Source of the DNA: Philodulcilactobacillus myokonensis
Lineage (GTDB): Bacteria; Bacillota; Bacilli; Lactobacillales; Lactobacillaceae
Assembly: GCF_027923585.1 (NCBI RefSeq)
Contig: NZ_BRPL01000002.1
Span: 1,116,001-1,180,000 of the forward strand
DNA: 64,000 nucleotides
Reading direction: 5' to 3'
Shown here: positions 29,742 through 39,674 of the stretch, one piece after another
Position numbering within the stretch: position 1 is the stretch's first letter
Layout of the letters: every line of letters starts with the position of its first letter
Made by a program: the position numbers and the translations under genes
The notes under the pieces: generated by a model
Told to the model about the DNA's origin: nothing
The model's input: only the letters and a program-made list of their open reading frames with translations
The model's database searches: none

Positions 29742-29781
29742 CGTGTGTGGTAATTGGAGAGTAAAATTTCTCCTCCCACGT
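29742..29781 (-). promoter_or_regulatory. Candidate L1-binding site in the rplK leader
   Basis: RNA of the minus strand reads AACGTGGGAGGAGAAATT, then CTCTCCAATTACCACACACG about ten bases on. GTGG-GAGGAG can pair with CTCTCC-AATTA-CCAC, leaving an asymmetric loop. It resembles the element before rplA. Confidence 0.6.
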
Positions 29782-29807
29782 TATTATGTGTCAAAACACA
29801 CTACTAT

Positions 29808-29836
29808 AATATAGCATAATTATAAAAAATAAACAA
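29808..29836 (-). promoter_or_regulatory. rplK-rplA promoter
   Basis: TTGTTT (29831-29836) and TATATT (29808-29813) with 17 bases between and an extended -10 TG, directly behind the nusG stop codon. Confidence 0.78.
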
Positions 29837-29839
29837 TCT

Positions 29840-30394
29840 TTATTTAAGAATTGGTTTGACCTGGTCAAAAGTAAGTTCAGCACTTGTTTCTCGACCAAAC
29901 ATATTAATATTAGCTTTCAACTTTCCTTTTTCACCATCAATATTAGTAATCTTACCATTTAGACCTGAAAAGGCGCCATCAATAATAGTAACTGTATCGC
30001 CCACTCTAGCGTTAAGGGTTTTCTTATCTTCACTCTTGCCAAGGCGGCTTAAAATAAGTTTAACTTCATCCGGAAGCAATGGTGTTGGTTTACTACCACC
30101 ACCATGCGAACCAATAAATCCAGTTACGCCAGGTGTATTTCTAACAATGTACCATGATTGATCTGTCATTACCATTTGAATCAAAACGTAACCAGGAAAT
30201 TCTTTGTCCATTCTAACTTTCTTTTTACCAGTCTTAGTTTTATAGTGCTCCTCAGTTTCTGGAACGACAACATCAAAAATATAATCCGTCATGCCCATTG
30301 AATCTTTTCTAGATTCAAGATTATTTTTTACTCGATTTTCATATCCTGAATAAGTGTGCAAAACGTACCATCTTTTTTTAGATGTTTCTACCAT
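29840..30394 (-). CDS. nusG: Transcription termination/antitermination protein NusG
   Basis: RNA polymerase processivity factor of 184 residues. The NGN domain shows KRWYVLHTYSGYENRVKNNL and VRNTPGVTGFIG; the C-terminal KOW domain has VGDTVTIIDGAFSGLNGKI. ATG 30394 has AAAGGAG nine bases upstream. A longer reading would pass through the hairpin at 30427-30449 and is rejected. Follows rpmG and secE. Confidence 0.97.
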   Translation of the reverse strand: MVETSKKRWYVLHTYSGYENRVKNNLESRKDSMGMTDYIFDVVVPETEEHYKTKTGKKKVRMDKEFPGYVLIQMVMTDQSWYIVRNTPGVTGFIGSHGGGSKPTPLLPDEVKLILSRLGKSEDKKTLNARVGDTVTIIDGAFSGLNGKITNIDGEKGKLKANINMFGRETSAELTFDQVKPILK

Positions 30395-30419
30395 CTCAAT
30401 TAGCTCCTTTTTTAAATAA

Positions 30420-30449
30420 AATAAAAAACCCTCGTAAAGCACGAAGGTT
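30420..30449 (-). terminator. Attenuator-like hairpin between secE and nusG
   Basis: Stem AACCtTCGT / ACGAgGGTT with a five-base loop, then T6 on the minus strand, between secE and nusG. It could reduce read-through into nusG. Confidence 0.7.
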
Positions 30450-30502
30450 CCAAGTTTCTCTATCATTACTATAACATCATTTTTCAATAAAGAACAATTT
30501 AT

Positions 30503-30667
30503 TTATAGTAATCCTAAGAGATATTGAACAATTGAATCAACGATTGCAAAAAAGATTGCAAACATAACGGATAATCCAATTACAGTTGAAGTATCTCTTC
30601 TTGTTTGTTTGGCGTTCGGCCAAACTACTTTTTTCATTTCTAATACAACATCATGCATAAAATGCAT
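30503..30667 (-). CDS. secE: Preprotein translocase subunit SecE
   Basis: A 54-residue single-span membrane protein of the SecYEG channel. The conserved amphipathic helix MKKVVWPNAKQTRRDT (about residues 11-26) is followed by one hydrophobic helix (STVIGLSVMFAIFFAIVDSI). ATG 30667 lies behind GAGGG. It stands between rpmG and nusG, the conserved order. Confidence 0.95.
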   Translation of the reverse strand: MHFMHDVVLEMKKVVWPNAKQTRRDTSTVIGLSVMFAIFFAIVDSIVQYLLGLL

Positions 30668-30682
30668 TTTAAAATCCCTCAC

Positions 30683-30832
30683 TTATCTTGTTTCATAATG
30701 CATTGTATGCTTACCACAATGCTTGCAGAATTTTTTTAGTTTTAATCTTTGATTATGATTAACGTTTACGTCAACATAATAATTAATTGAACCACAAACA
30801 GAGCATTCTAGTGCCACTTTTTTCTGTGCCAA
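30683..30832 (-). CDS. rpmG: Large ribosomal subunit protein bL33
   Basis: A 49-residue ribosomal protein. It keeps two CxxC pairs, CSVC and CKHC, so it is the zinc-binding form. The start is TTG at 30830-30832 with GGGG nine bases upstream. First gene of the rpmG-secE-nusG unit and only 15 bases from secE. Confidence 0.94.
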   Translation of the reverse strand: MAQKKVALECSVCGSINYYVDVNVNHNQRLKLKKFCKHCGKHTMHYETR

Positions 30833-30927
30833 ATTATCAGCCCCTAGTTAATTATTCTACCACCATTAACCTTATTTATAATAACATATTCAAAAAGGAT
30901 CTGCCGGATCAACAAGTAATTTTATAA

Positions 30928-30956
30928 ATCATATCATTAACAATAATACCAGTCAA
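30928..30956 (-). promoter_or_regulatory. rpmG-secE-nusG promoter
   Basis: TTGACT (30951-30956) and TATGAT (30928-30933) with exactly 17 bases between, directly behind the sigH stop codon. Confidence 0.88.
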
Positions 30957-30957
30957 T

Positions 30958-31512
30958 TTACTTCAAAAATTCAAATAACTTTCTTCGACACCTTTGTAAT
31001 GCATTCTTCACTTGAATTTCATCAATGTTTAATTGACGTGCAATTTGATCAGTTTCTTGTCTAGATAAATGCAATTTAAAAACACTAGATTCTAAATCAG
31101 ACAAATGATAATTTAAAATCTTATAAAGTTTTTCTTCAACTAATAAATTAGCTTCCGGATTATTAAAATGTTTATCAGCCAAAGTATCAGTATAACCATC
31201 TGGTGATGCATCCAAATAGGCTACTTCTTCCTTTGGCCTTCGTTTTTTAGCATTACTTTTTCTAATCAGATCAAAGATTCGATTTTTTAATGCCATTCGA
31301 TAAAACGTTCCAAAAGTAAATTTTCCATTCCAATCAAACTTATAAATTAATTTCAACATTACCAAATTGGCTTCTTGATTCCAGTCATCAAAATCCATCC
31401 CAGCAACATAATATTTTTGCCATAATGATTTCACAATTGGTTGATACTTCACTGATAAAGATTCAAATGATTTTCCACCGTTATTGCCATTATTATTTTT
31501 TCGTTTACTCAT
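30958..31512 (-). CDS. sigH: Sigma-70 family factor, SigH/ComX-like
   Basis: A 184-residue alternative sigma factor. Region 2 is seen in MDFDDWNQEANLVMLKLIYK and FGTFYRMALKNRIFDLIRK, and region 4 helix-turn-helix in ETDQIARQLNIDEIQVKNAL. The locus (rlmB-rae1-sigH-rpmG-secE-nusG) is that of Bacillus subtilis sigH; in lactobacilli the orthologue is thought to switch on late competence genes. Control of the intact comFA-comFC in this window is a reasonable inference. The ribosome site is weak, which suggests low expression. Confidence 0.88.
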   Translation of the reverse strand: MSKRKNNNGNNGGKSFESLSVKYQPIVKSLWQKYYVAGMDFDDWNQEANLVMLKLIYKFDWNGKFTFGTFYRMALKNRIFDLIRKSNAKKRRPKEEVAYLDASPDGYTDTLADKHFNNPEANLLVEEKLYKILNYHLSDLESSVFKLHLSRQETDQIARQLNIDEIQVKNALQRCRRKLFEFLK

Positions 31513-31675
31513 TTATATTCGCTTCTTTCGAATTTTATTTTTTGAACTGCAACCAGCAGTCATTAACAAATAAAAATTTACTGGAAAACGGGTATATCAA
31601 CAAGCAAACAAACGTTCGTAGTTCATGAAGAATCTGTGTACCAATTTATTAATATAAATATATTTATATTAATTA

Positions 31676-32215
31676 TTAATGATTACGATGATTTTTATTA
31701 GAGAGTCGGTCGCGTAGACGTTCTAATTCCGATAATTGTTTAGAAGACCACGGTAACTTACGGACAGTGGTTTGATTCGAATAATCATCAATCTTGCTTT
31801 TAATTTCACGTTTTGAAATATTAATCATATTTAAAAATTCACGATCTGGAATTCTTAATGCACCGGAAGAAAAAACAGTCCATTGTTCAGCATTATCACT
31901 GGTAACAACTACCACTTGAACTAAACGTGACTGTTTCTTTTTAGTTAAGGCTTCAATATAACTATCTGCTGTCTGGTCTTTACTTGTCCACACAACATCT
32001 AAATTATTATACTTAGCTTTTTTAGATAAACCAGGAACATAATAAGCATCAAAAACGACAATCATATTTAAGCCGGAATATTTTTGGTATTCAGACAAAG
32101 TATCTAGTAATTCATCCCTGGCATCTGCCATCCGGTCTTCTAATTTTAATCGATTTAAATGGGGCCAATTTCCAATAATATTGTAAGCATCAATGATGTA
32201 TAATTTCGTTTTCAT
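31676..32215 (-). CDS. rae1: NYN/PIN-domain ribonuclease Rae1 (YacP)
   Basis: A 179-residue endoribonuclease of the YacP family that enters the ribosomal A site and cuts certain mRNAs in Bacillus subtilis. Acidic residues of the PIN/NYN active site are visible in LYIIDAYNIIGNW, MIVVFDAYYVPG and SKDQTADSYIE. It lies 15 bases after rlmB, the conserved position. Confidence 0.93.
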   Translation of the reverse strand: MKTKLYIIDAYNIIGNWPHLNRLKLEDRMADARDELLDTLSEYQKYSGLNMIVVFDAYYVPGLSKKAKYNNLDVVWTSKDQTADSYIEALTKKKQSRLVQVVVVTSDNAEQWTVFSSGALRIPDREFLNMINISKREIKSKIDDYSNQTTVRKLPWSSKQLSELERLRDRLSNKNHRNH

Positions 32216-32230
32216 TTATACCGACCATCT

Positions 32231-32989
32231 TTATTTAATTGGATTTCTGGAATTAAAGCATTGATACATTAATAAACTAGCCGCAACGCTAGCATTTAAG
32301 CTTTGCACTTTTCCAACCATTGGAATTGTTAACATTTCATCCACATTTTTCTTTAAAAGCGGTGAGATTCCCTTTCCTTCATTACCAATCACAATGGCGG
32401 ATGGGCCATTTCCATTCCATTTTCGATAATCATGTCCAGAGACATCGGTGCCAAAAATCCAAACGCCGCGTTCCTTTAAATCCTTTGCGGTTCGTACTAA
32501 ATTAGTCACCCTGGCAACCGGAACCCTTTCAATTGCTCCAGCAGATGCCTTAGCGACAATTGATGTTAAACCAACGGCCCTTCGCTTGGGAATAATGATT
32601 CCATGCGCACCAGCAGCATCAGCTGTCCTCATAATTGAACCTAAATTATGTGGATCTTCAATATTATCTAAAATGACAAAGAAAGGATCTTCTTGATGTT
32701 TTTTAGCATTATCAAATAAATCATCAATGGTGGCATATTTAAATGGCGCAATTGAAATAATAACCCCCTGATGATTACCATGATTAGACATCTGTTCTAA
32801 TTTAGGTTTAGGAACCCGTGAAATGACTAAATGACGTGATTTAGCCAGTTTAACGATCGTCCTTATATTTGCATCATTACTATTAATTCCATTTTGTAAA
32901 AAGACTTTATTGATTTCCTGTTTACTTCTTAATGCAGCAACAGCAGGATGGCGCCCCATAATAAAATCATTATTTTCGTTATTTTTCAT
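32231..32989 (-). CDS. rlmB: 23S rRNA 2'-O-methyltransferase RlmB
   Basis: SpoU-type knotted methyltransferase of 252 residues. An N-terminal substrate-binding domain ([20 protein letters not shown]) precedes the SPOUT domain with [35 protein letters not shown] and [21 protein letters not shown] 32989 follows GGGAGGG by six bases and overlaps the mrnC stop by 11 bases. A longer reading inside mrnC is rejected. The G2251 target is inferred from the family. Confidence 0.93.
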   Translation of the reverse strand: MKNNENNDFIMGRHPAVAALRSKQEINKVFLQNGINSNDANIRTIVKLAKSRHLVISRVPKPKLEQMSNHGNHQGVIISIAPFKYATIDDLFDNAKKHQEDPFFVILDNIEDPHNLGSIMRTADAAGAHGIIIPKRRAVGLTSIVAKASAGAIERVPVARVTNLVRTAKDLKERGVWIFGTDVSGHDYRKWNGNGPSAIVIGNEGKGISPLLKKNVDEMLTIPMVGKVQSLNASVAASLLMYQCFNSRNPIK

Positions 32990-33401
32990 AGGGTTCCCTC
33001 CCATCATCAATTTGTTTAATGCACCATTCAGATAAATCATCTAAACGCTGTTCTTGATTACTAAGTGAAAGGTAACCCATAATGGCTTCAAAACCGGTTG
33101 AAATACGATAGGTTACAACGTTGGTGTTCTTAGCATGGGTATGACTCTTAGCGTTTCGACCCCGTTTAAAAACCGATAACTCTTCCTTAGTTAAAACATC
33201 ATCATGAAGCATTAAATTAATAAGTGCTGCCTGCGCCTTAGCAGAAACATATTTAGTTGCTGTCTTTTGAAGTCGATTAGGCTTAGTAATTCCTAACGTT
33301 AGTAAATGTCTTCTAATGTATACTTCGTAAACACTATCTCCTAAGTAGGCTAAAACCACCCCATTTAATTGGTTATAATCAACAGTTGTATTCTTTATCA
33401 T
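32979..33401 (-). CDS. mrnC: Mini-ribonuclease III
   Basis: A 140-residue RNase III catalytic domain without the double-stranded RNA-binding domain; it matures 23S rRNA ends. The active-site signature is [17 protein letters not shown] near residues 18-34, and the second half has [12 protein letters not shown]. Overlaps cysS by an ATGA and rlmB by 11 bases, indicating translational coupling. Confidence 0.95.
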   Translation of the reverse strand: MIKNTTVDYNQLNGVVLAYLGDSVYEVYIRRHLLTLGITKPNRLQKTATKYVSAKAQAALINLMLHDDVLTKEELSVFKRGRNAKSHTHAKNTNVVTYRISTGFEAIMGYLSLSNQEQRLDDLSEWCIKQIDDGREPYEK

Positions 33402-34810
33402 TTATGTTCCCTTCTGAATCGTGTTCCTTGAGGTGTATCCTCTAAAATAATTCCCTTAGATTTTAAACTAGCTCTAATTTCATCGCTACGACCAAAGTTC
33501 TTATCTTTTCTGGCCTGATTCCGTTCTTTAATTAAAGCTTTAATTCGATTATCATTTAGGGATTCAACTTCAAAGGTAACTCCAAAAATAGAAGCTAACT
33601 TGGTTAACTTCTTTAAGATCAATTGGACCGTTTGTTTAAAAACAAGTGGTCGTTCTGCATAAACATTGCCTAACTTTGCTAATTCATAGACTTGACCAAT
33701 TCCATTTTGAACGTTGAAATCATCATCCATTGCATCCTGAAAATTAGCTTGAATTTGTCTAACTTCTTGATCAACTTTTGGATCATTAAAGGCATCTGCA
33801 TCTTTTAATCGATAATGTAAATTATTATATGCTGTCTTTAATTTCTTTAAATTATTAGCAGCATCGTCCAAGTTCTTTTGACTATATTGAATTGGTCTAC
33901 GATACTGGGTTGTTGATATGAAGAATCTTAAAATTTCTGGATCAACTTTTTTAATTAAATCATGAACGGTAATAAAATTACCCAAAGATTTGCTCATTTT
34001 TTCATTATCTTCCCCAACGGTTACAAAACCATTGTGCATCCAATAATGAACAAAGGTTTGGCCAGTTTTAGCTTCACTTTGAGCTCGTTCATTTTCATGG
34101 TGGGGAAATTCTAAATCTTCACCACCACCGTGAATATCAAAAGTATCGCCTAAATATTTAGTCGACATTACTGAACACTCAATATGCCATCCTGGTCTTC
34201 CTTTTCCCCACGGTGATTCCCATGAAATTTCACCAGGGGTTCCTTTTTTCCATAGAACAAAATCAATTGGATCCTCTTTTAACTGCATTTCAGCTTTAGT
34301 AACGTGTTTACTAGCACCAGCCTCTAAATCGTTAACATTTTCATGTGCTAAGGCACCATAAGTTGGAAATTTTCTAGCACGGAAATAAACATTACCACCG
34401 GATTCGTAAGCATAATCCTTATCAACTAAAACTTGAATAAAATTAATAATATCTTTAATGTGGTGAGTTGCTCTTGGATTTCTAGTTGCTGGTTCAACAT
34501 TTAAAGCAGAAACGTCTTGGTGATAAGCAGCAATATACTTATCAGCTAATTTAGGAACGGTCGTATGTTCCCTTTTAGCTTCATTAATCATCTTATCGTC
34601 CACATCGGTAAAATTAGAAACATAGTTAACATGGTATCCACAATATTCAAAATACCGACGAATTGTATCAAATGCAACAATACTTCTAGCATTTCCAATG
34701 TGAATATAATTATAAACAGTTGGCCCACATACATACATATTAACTACCCCGGTTTTAATCGGTTCAAATGTTTCCTTCCGCTGTGTTAATGTATTATATA
34801 TTTTTAACAT
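33398..34810 (-). CDS. cysS: Cysteine--tRNA ligase
   Basis: Class I synthetase of 470 residues. The zinc/HIGH region [20 protein letters not shown] is near the N-terminus, KMSKSLGNF is the KMSKS loop, and the zinc ligands [10 protein letters not shown] and HHENERAQS are present. ATG 34810 lies eight bases after GAGG; an in-frame GTG nine bases earlier is too close to it. Operon with mrnC, rlmB and rae1. Confidence 0.97.
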   Translation of the reverse strand: MLKIYNTLTQRKETFEPIKTGVVNMYVCGPTVYNYIHIGNARSIVAFDTIRRYFEYCGYHVNYVSNFTDVDDKMINEAKREHTTVPKLADKYIAAYHQDVSALNVEPATRNPRATHHIKDIINFIQVLVDKDYAYESGGNVYFRARKFPTYGALAHENVNDLEAGASKHVTKAEMQLKEDPIDFVLWKKGTPGEISWESPWGKGRPGWHIECSVMSTKYLGDTFDIHGGGEDLEFPHHENERAQSEAKTGQTFVHYWMHNGFVTVGEDNEKMSKSLGNFITVHDLIKKVDPEILRFFISTTQYRRPIQYSQKNLDDAANNLKKLKTAYNNLHYRLKDADAFNDPKVDQEVRQIQANFQDAMDDDFNVQNGIGQVYELAKLGNVYAERPLVFKQTVQLILKKLTKLASIFGVTFEVESLNDNRIKALIKERNQARKDKNFGRSDEIRASLKSKGIILEDTPQGTRFRREHK

Positions 34811-34902
34811 GTTTGACACCTCACCTTTTTATAAGTTATTAATTAATTTCATTTTAGCATAGTTTAAGGCTAATTTGACATTTTCAACCATTGTTTCAAA
34901 AC

Positions 34903-34941
34903 AAAAAGCCCTGTCAAAATTAAAATAATTTCAACAAGACC
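34903..34941 (-). terminator. gltX terminator
   Basis: A stem of about 14 pairs including several G-U pairs (GTCTTGTTGAAATT / AATTTTGACAGGGC) followed by TTTTTG on the minus strand. Confidence 0.7.
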
Positions 34942-34963
34942 AATTTAAAAATAAATTTTTAAA

Positions 34964-36460
34964 TTATTTACTAATTTGCTTTAAAGTTTCTTGAATATGA
35001 TGAATTGCCTTATCTCGACCAATTAATTCAATTGATTCTGGTAATTCTGGTCCCTGCATTTCATGGGTAACTGCAATTCGAATTGGCATCCATAACTTAC
35101 GTCCACGAATCTTTGTATCCTTTTGAATCGATTTAATGGTCTTAAAGATTTCAACTTGATCAAAAATCTTTAAATCCTTAACGCGTTTAGCAAATTCATT
35201 TAAGACAATTGGAGCAGTATCATTACTAATTTCCTTCAATGCATCCCCACTAACTTGTTCAGGTTCTTTGAAGAAGACGCTCGCCATTTTATTAATTTGA
35301 GCCATATAACTCATTTGTTGTTTGTATAACTTAACCAATTGACGTGCCCATTCAACCGTCTTTGCATCAGGATTTTCGGGAATATTACCCTTTTTAATCA
35401 ATTGACGTAAAGCTAAGTCCATTACTTCATTTTCATCTGATGATTTAACGTATTGATTATTAACCCATTCTAATTTTTTATTATCAAACTTAGCAGGTGA
35501 TTTACTTAAGCGTTTTTCATCATAAATCTTAATGAATTGTTTTCGACTAAAGATTTCATCCTCGCCAACTGGTGACCAACCAAGCAAAGTAATAAAGTTA
35601 AACATTGCTTCTGGTAAGTAGCCTAACTTTCTATATTGTTCGATAAATTGCAAAACAGATTCATCACGTTTACTTAATTTCTTACCAGTGGCAGCACTCG
35701 TAATTAAACTCATGTGACCAAATTTTGGCGGTTGCCAACCAAATGCTTCATAAATCATTAATTGCTTTGGAGTATTGGCAACGTGATCGTCACCTCTAAA
35801 GATATGACTAATTTGCATAAGGTGATCATCAACAACAACGGCAAAGTTATATGTTGGCATTCCATTCTTCTTTTGAATAATGAAATCCCCGCCAATACTG
35901 TCGGAATTAAATGAAACACGGCCCTTAACAATATCATCCCAAGCATAATCCTTATTTTTAGGAACTCTGAAACGAATGACTGGTTTTAATCCCTTGGCTT
36001 CGGCATCAGCCATTGACTTTTTAATTTCGTCATCTGACATGCCTTCATATTCATACTCATAATGGGGCATGACACCACGTGCTTCTTGTTCTTCACGATC
36101 AGCCTTTAATTCATCTTCAGTTCGGTATGACTTGTAAGCTTTACCTTCAGCCATTAATTGATCAATTAATTTTTGGTAAATTCCCTTATCTTTACGTTCA
36201 GTTTGACGATAGGGACCGAAGTCACCACCAACATCAGGACCTTCATCCCAATCAAGGCCAAGCCATTTTAAATTATCTAACTGACTTTTTTCTCCATCGG
36301 CAACATTTCGTTTGGTATCAGTATCTTCAATTCTGATAATAAACTTACCATGATTATGTCTAGCAAATAAATAATTAAAAATTGCAGTTCTTGCATTACC
36401 AATGTGTAAGTGTCCAGTTGGACTTGGTGCATATCTAACTCTAATCTTATTTTTAGCCAA
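34964..36460 (-). CDS. gltX: Glutamate--tRNA ligase
   Basis: Class I synthetase of 498 residues. HIGH motif in [24 protein letters not shown]-type loop in [14 protein letters not shown], and [20 protein letters not shown] are present. As is usual in Gram-positives it may charge both tRNA-Glu and tRNA-Gln, the latter corrected by GatCAB (family knowledge). The start is TTG at 36458-36460 with GAGGAG nine bases upstream. A structured leader of about 155 bases precedes it. Confidence 0.97.
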   Translation of the reverse strand: MAKNKIRVRYAPSPTGHLHIGNARTAIFNYLFARHNHGKFIIRIEDTDTKRNVADGEKSQLDNLKWLGLDWDEGPDVGGDFGPYRQTERKDKGIYQKLIDQLMAEGKAYKSYRTEDELKADREEQEARGVMPHYEYEYEGMSDDEIKKSMADAEAKGLKPVIRFRVPKNKDYAWDDIVKGRVSFNSDSIGGDFIIQKKNGMPTYNFAVVVDDHLMQISHIFRGDDHVANTPKQLMIYEAFGWQPPKFGHMSLITSAATGKKLSKRDESVLQFIEQYRKLGYLPEAMFNFITLLGWSPVGEDEIFSRKQFIKIYDEKRLSKSPAKFDNKKLEWVNNQYVKSSDENEVMDLALRQLIKKGNIPENPDAKTVEWARQLVKLYKQQMSYMAQINKMASVFFKEPEQVSGDALKEISNDTAPIVLNEFAKRVKDLKIFDQVEIFKTIKSIQKDTKIRGRKLWMPIRIAVTHEMQGPELPESIELIGRDKAIHHIQETLKQISK

Positions 36461-36617
36461 TGCTAATTTCTCCTCTTTATAAAATAGGTTATAAACTACG
36501 CCGGCAAATACCGCGTTTTTAGGAACGGCAAAGCTTAGTTCATTCCTATGAACATAATTCCGTTCGCTAGGGCTTGTTTTAAGCCATCAATAGATGAATC
36601 ACCATCTAAACATTATC
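36461..36617 (-). ncRNA. Structured leader RNA of gltX, family not recognised
   Basis: Between the likely transcription start and the gene, the minus-strand RNA can form four hairpins: GGCTT/AAGCC (36571-36585), GAACGG/CCGTTC enclosing GTTCA/TGAAC (36523-36565), ACGC/GCGT enclosing GGTA/TGCC (36498-36516), and TTTATAA/TTATAAA (36477-36495) next to the ribosome site. No T-box GGGTGG element is present. The function is unknown. Confidence 0.55.
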
Positions 36618-36624
36618 ATTTTAC

Positions 36625-36630
36625 ATTGTA
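36625..36630 (-). promoter_or_regulatory. Extended -10 of gltX
   Basis: TGTTACAAT on the minus strand is an extended -10 box (TG, one base, TACAAT). No good -35 was found. It places the start near 36617. Confidence 0.5.
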
Positions 36631-36671
36631 ACATGCTCAGTGATAATGGATATCTAAAATTTAAAATAATG

Positions 36672-38060
36672 TTATTTTTTTCTCAACGCAAGATGAAGTG
36701 CTTCACTTAAAGTTGATACCCCAACAACATTAATTCCTTCTGGTGCCGTCCACCCTTGTAGATTATTCTTAGGAACAAGCACCCGTTTGAATCCTAACTT
36801 ATGGGCTTCATCAACCCGTTGTTCAATTCTAGTTACCCTTCTAATTTCACCTGTTAGACCAACTTCACCAACGTAACATTCTGTCGGACTAGTTCCAACA
36901 TCACGGTAACTAGAGGCGATGCTAATTGCCATTGCTAAATCAATTGCGGGTTCGTTTAATTTCACACCACCGGCTGCCTTTAAATAAGCATCCTGATTTT
37001 GAAGCATTAAACCAGCTCTCTTTTCTAATACTGCCATAATCAATGAAACCCGATTACGATCTAAACCAGTAGCAGTTCTTTGTGCATTTCCAAAAATCGA
37101 TGGTGTAATTAAAGCTTGAATTTCAACTAGAATGGGTCTGGTCCCCTCCATTGAAACCACAATCGAAGATCCGGTTGCATTCTTTAGACGCTCTTCTAAA
37201 AAAATTTCTGAAGGATTCTTAACTTCATGTAAACCGGATTCAATCATTTCAAAAACGCCCAGTTCATTAGTAGATCCAAAACGGTTTTTAACCGCCCGCA
37301 AGATTCGATAGGAATGATGTAAATCCCCCTCGAAATATAAGACAGTATCAACCATGTGTTCCAGTGTTTTAGGGCCAGCAAGAGTGCCACCCTTTGTAAC
37401 ATGGCCAACTAAAAAGACAGTAATTCCATTGGTCTTTGCAATGTTCATTAAATCAGAAGTAACCCCTCTAACTTGGGAAACTGAACCAATGGATGACTGA
37501 ATGTCAGGTTCTTGAATCGTTTGAACGGAATCAATGACAACCACATCTGGATTCAATTTTTCAATTGCATTTCGAATTGATTCCATGTCAGTCTCAGGAT
37601 AAACGTATAGGTCTGAACTGTCAGCAACCCCTAAACGATCAGCACGCATTTTAATTTGGTTAGCACTTTCTTCTCCAGAAACATATAGGACTTTTTTATG
37701 ATGATGGCTCAATTGACCTGAAATTTGCATTAACAATGTTGATTTTCCAATTCCAGGATCTCCACCAATTAAAATTAATGAAGCCGGAACGATGCCACCA
37801 CCTAAAACCCGGTTAAATTCTTCAGAATCGGTTTTAAACCGTGGTTCCTTATGGGTATCAACCTTACTAATTAATTCAGGTTCCGTTTTAACCCCTCTAA
37901 AATTAACCCGACTACTTCGGTTATCATGAGTTTTAGGGGAACTTTGGACGCTTTGTTCAATTAAAGTATTCCACTTGCCACAATTAGGACAACGGCCTAA
38001 ATACTTAGGAGAAATATAACCACAATTTTGGCAAACATACTGAGTTTTGGCTTTTGCCAA
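36672..38060 (-). CDS. radA: DNA repair/branch migration protein RadA (Sms)
   Basis: A 462-residue DnaB-type helicase that helps recombination and, in competent Gram-positives, D-loop extension. An N-terminal C4 zinc finger (CQNCGY ... CPNCGKW), Walker [13 protein letters not shown] near residue 98, the RadA motif KNRFG, and a C-terminal Lon-like domain ([17 protein letters not shown]) are seen. The start is TTG at 38058-38060 after GGAGGGG. Follows dut by 26 bases. Confidence 0.96.
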   Translation of the reverse strand: MAKAKTQYVCQNCGYISPKYLGRCPNCGKWNTLIEQSVQSSPKTHDNRSSRVNFRGVKTEPELISKVDTHKEPRFKTDSEEFNRVLGGGIVPASLILIGGDPGIGKSTLLMQISGQLSHHHKKVLYVSGEESANQIKMRADRLGVADSSDLYVYPETDMESIRNAIEKLNPDVVVIDSVQTIQEPDIQSSIGSVSQVRGVTSDLMNIAKTNGITVFLVGHVTKGGTLAGPKTLEHMVDTVLYFEGDLHHSYRILRAVKNRFGSTNELGVFEMIESGLHEVKNPSEIFLEERLKNATGSSIVVSMEGTRPILVEIQALITPSIFGNAQRTATGLDRNRVSLIMAVLEKRAGLMLQNQDAYLKAAGGVKLNEPAIDLAMAISIASSYRDVGTSPTECYVGEVGLTGEIRRVTRIEQRVDEAHKLGFKRVLVPKNNLQGWTAPEGINVVGVSTLSEALHLALRKK

Positions 38061-38086
38061 TTTTTAACCCCTCCTTTTAATTTTTA

Positions 38087-38626
38087 CTATTTACCAGATG
38101 ATCCAAATCCACCACTTCGTTTTTTGCCAGAATTTAAATCATCATCAGTTATTAAATAGGGCATAAAGATTCCCTGGGCTAATCGATCACCTTTTTTAAC
38201 ATGGTAATCAGAAATGCCAACATTTAAAATTTGAATCAATAACTCGCCTTCATTACTATCATTATTATAATAATCAGCATCTACAACGCCAATTCCGTTT
38301 GGTAAAATCAAGCTTCTCTTCAATGGACTACTAGAACGGTTAGCAATGATTAATACTTCGTTTGGTTGCATATATGCCTTAACCCCCGTCGGAATTAAAA
38401 ATGGCTTTAATATTTTTTTAGCTTGATTAGCTTTTTCGTAAGACACACTTTTTTCGTGTTTAATTGCCCAAAGAACTTTTAAAAAGTTAACTTTCCAAAT
38501 TGATGGAATTGTAAAATCAACCGCACTATGAAGATCATAACCTGCTGAGTGTTCAGTTGATCGATTGGGTAATTGAATTTGATCATCCCTATATTTTGAA
38601 ACAATTTGAAATCCACGTTTTTTCAT
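38087..38626 (-). CDS. dut: Deoxyuridine triphosphatase
   Basis: Hydrolyses dUTP to dUMP, keeping uracil out of DNA and feeding dTMP synthesis. The 179-residue protein has the five trimeric dUTPase motifs: AGYDLHS, NRSSSPLK, GIGVVDADYYNN, GDRLAQGIF and RSGGFGSSGK. It is longer than the usual 145-150 residues because of an insertion of about 30 residues (near 42-70) between motif 1 and the FLIPTGVKAYM strand. Such insertions occur in lactobacilli. Confidence 0.92.
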   Translation of the reverse strand: MKKRGFQIVSKYRDDQIQLPNRSTEHSAGYDLHSAVDFTIPSIWKVNFLKVLWAIKHEKSVSYEKANQAKKILKPFLIPTGVKAYMQPNEVLIIANRSSSPLKRSLILPNGIGVVDADYYNNDSNEGELLIQILNVGISDYHVKKGDRLAQGIFMPYLITDDDLNSGKKRSGGFGSSGK

Positions 38627-38736
38627 TATTACACATCCTAAATTTTTATTATGATACTATAATTATATATTACGATAAGCAAAAGTACGAATATTAATTT
38701 ATCATAGACGTAAAGTAAATTAAATTGTATGATTGA

Positions 38737-38765
38737 TTGGTTAGATTAATTATTGATATTATAAT
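38737..38765 (+). promoter_or_regulatory. Likely rpiA promoter
   Basis: TTGGTT (38737-38742), 17-base spacer, TATAAT (38760-38765), about 100 bases before the rpiA start. The rest of the 240-base gap between dut and rpiA is AT-rich with no gene. Confidence 0.65.
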
Positions 38766-38869
38766 GTTAAGTGAATGATTGATATTAAAATTATTTTAAA
38801 TGACATGATGATTTAAATCCAAACTGCTGAATTGTGATTCGATTCATGAATTTTAGAGGGGAACAGATA

Positions 38870-39550
38870 ATGAATCAAGATGCATTGAAGAAAATGGTTG
38901 GCCAAGAAGCTGTCAAGTATATTCATGATGGGATGGTCGTTGGTTTAGGTACCGGTTCAACCGTTAAATATTTAGTTGAAGCATTGGGTAAAAAAGTTAA
39001 AAAAGATAAAATACATATTGTTGGTGTACCCACATCACACAGAACGGCCGAACGTGCCCGGCGATTAGGAATCAAAATTAAAAACATTAATGACGTTGAT
39101 CATATTGATTTAACCATCGATGGTGCCGATCAAATCGATCGTAATTTTCAAGGAATTAAAGGCGGTGGAATTGCCCATTTAATTGAAAAGATTGTTGCAA
39201 TTAATTCTAAGAAGAACATTTGGATCGTTGACGAAAGCAAAATGACTAAATATTTAGGATCGTTTCCGCTTCCATTAGAAGTAATTCCATATGGCAGCAC
39301 CCAATTATTTCGACGTTTAGCTAAAATGGATTTCCACCCTACTTTTAGAATGAATGGAGACCAACATGTTCTAACCCATTCTAATAACTACATCATTGAT
39401 TTACATTTAGGTAAAATTAAACATCCGCATAAATTATCTAGAAAGTTAGATGATATGACCGGAATTGTAGAACATGGATTATTTTTAGATATTGTCAACA
39501 TGGTCATCGTTGGTTATGATAATGGGCCTAAAACAATTAAAGCAAGATAA
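38870..39550 (+). CDS. rpiA: Ribose-5-phosphate isomerase A
   Basis: Interconverts ribose 5-phosphate and ribulose 5-phosphate in the pentose phosphate pathway. The 226-residue protein has [16 protein letters not shown] (phosphate loop), [35 protein letters not shown] (catalytic Asp and Lys region) and [14 protein letters not shown] 38870 has GAGGGG nine bases upstream; the upstream in-frame GTG has none. Monocistronic between its promoter and a hairpin terminator. Confidence 0.96.
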   Translation: MNQDALKKMVGQEAVKYIHDGMVVGLGTGSTVKYLVEALGKKVKKDKIHIVGVPTSHRTAERARRLGIKIKNINDVDHIDLTIDGADQIDRNFQGIKGGGIAHLIEKIVAINSKKNIWIVDESKMTKYLGSFPLPLEVIPYGSTQLFRRLAKMDFHPTFRMNGDQHVLTHSNNYIIDLHLGKIKHPHKLSRKLDDMTGIVEHGLFLDIVNMVIVGYDNGPKTIKAR

Positions 39551-39568
39551 TTTATTTTAAACTAATTT

Positions 39569-39599
39569 AGAATTGATTAATTATCAATTCTTTTTTTTA
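39569..39599 (+). terminator. rpiA terminator
   Basis: Stem GAATTGAT / ATCAATTC followed by T8. Confidence 0.8.
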
Positions 39600-39674
39600 T
39601 TTCTAATTATGTTGTACAATATTTCATTAATGGTTGTTTTAATAACATCATGAATTAATTAAAGGAGTGTTTTT

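Noticed and set aside
36461-36671. T-box riboswitch before gltX
   Set aside because: No GGGTGG/UGGN antiterminator bulge and no specifier domain; the region is also short for a T-box.
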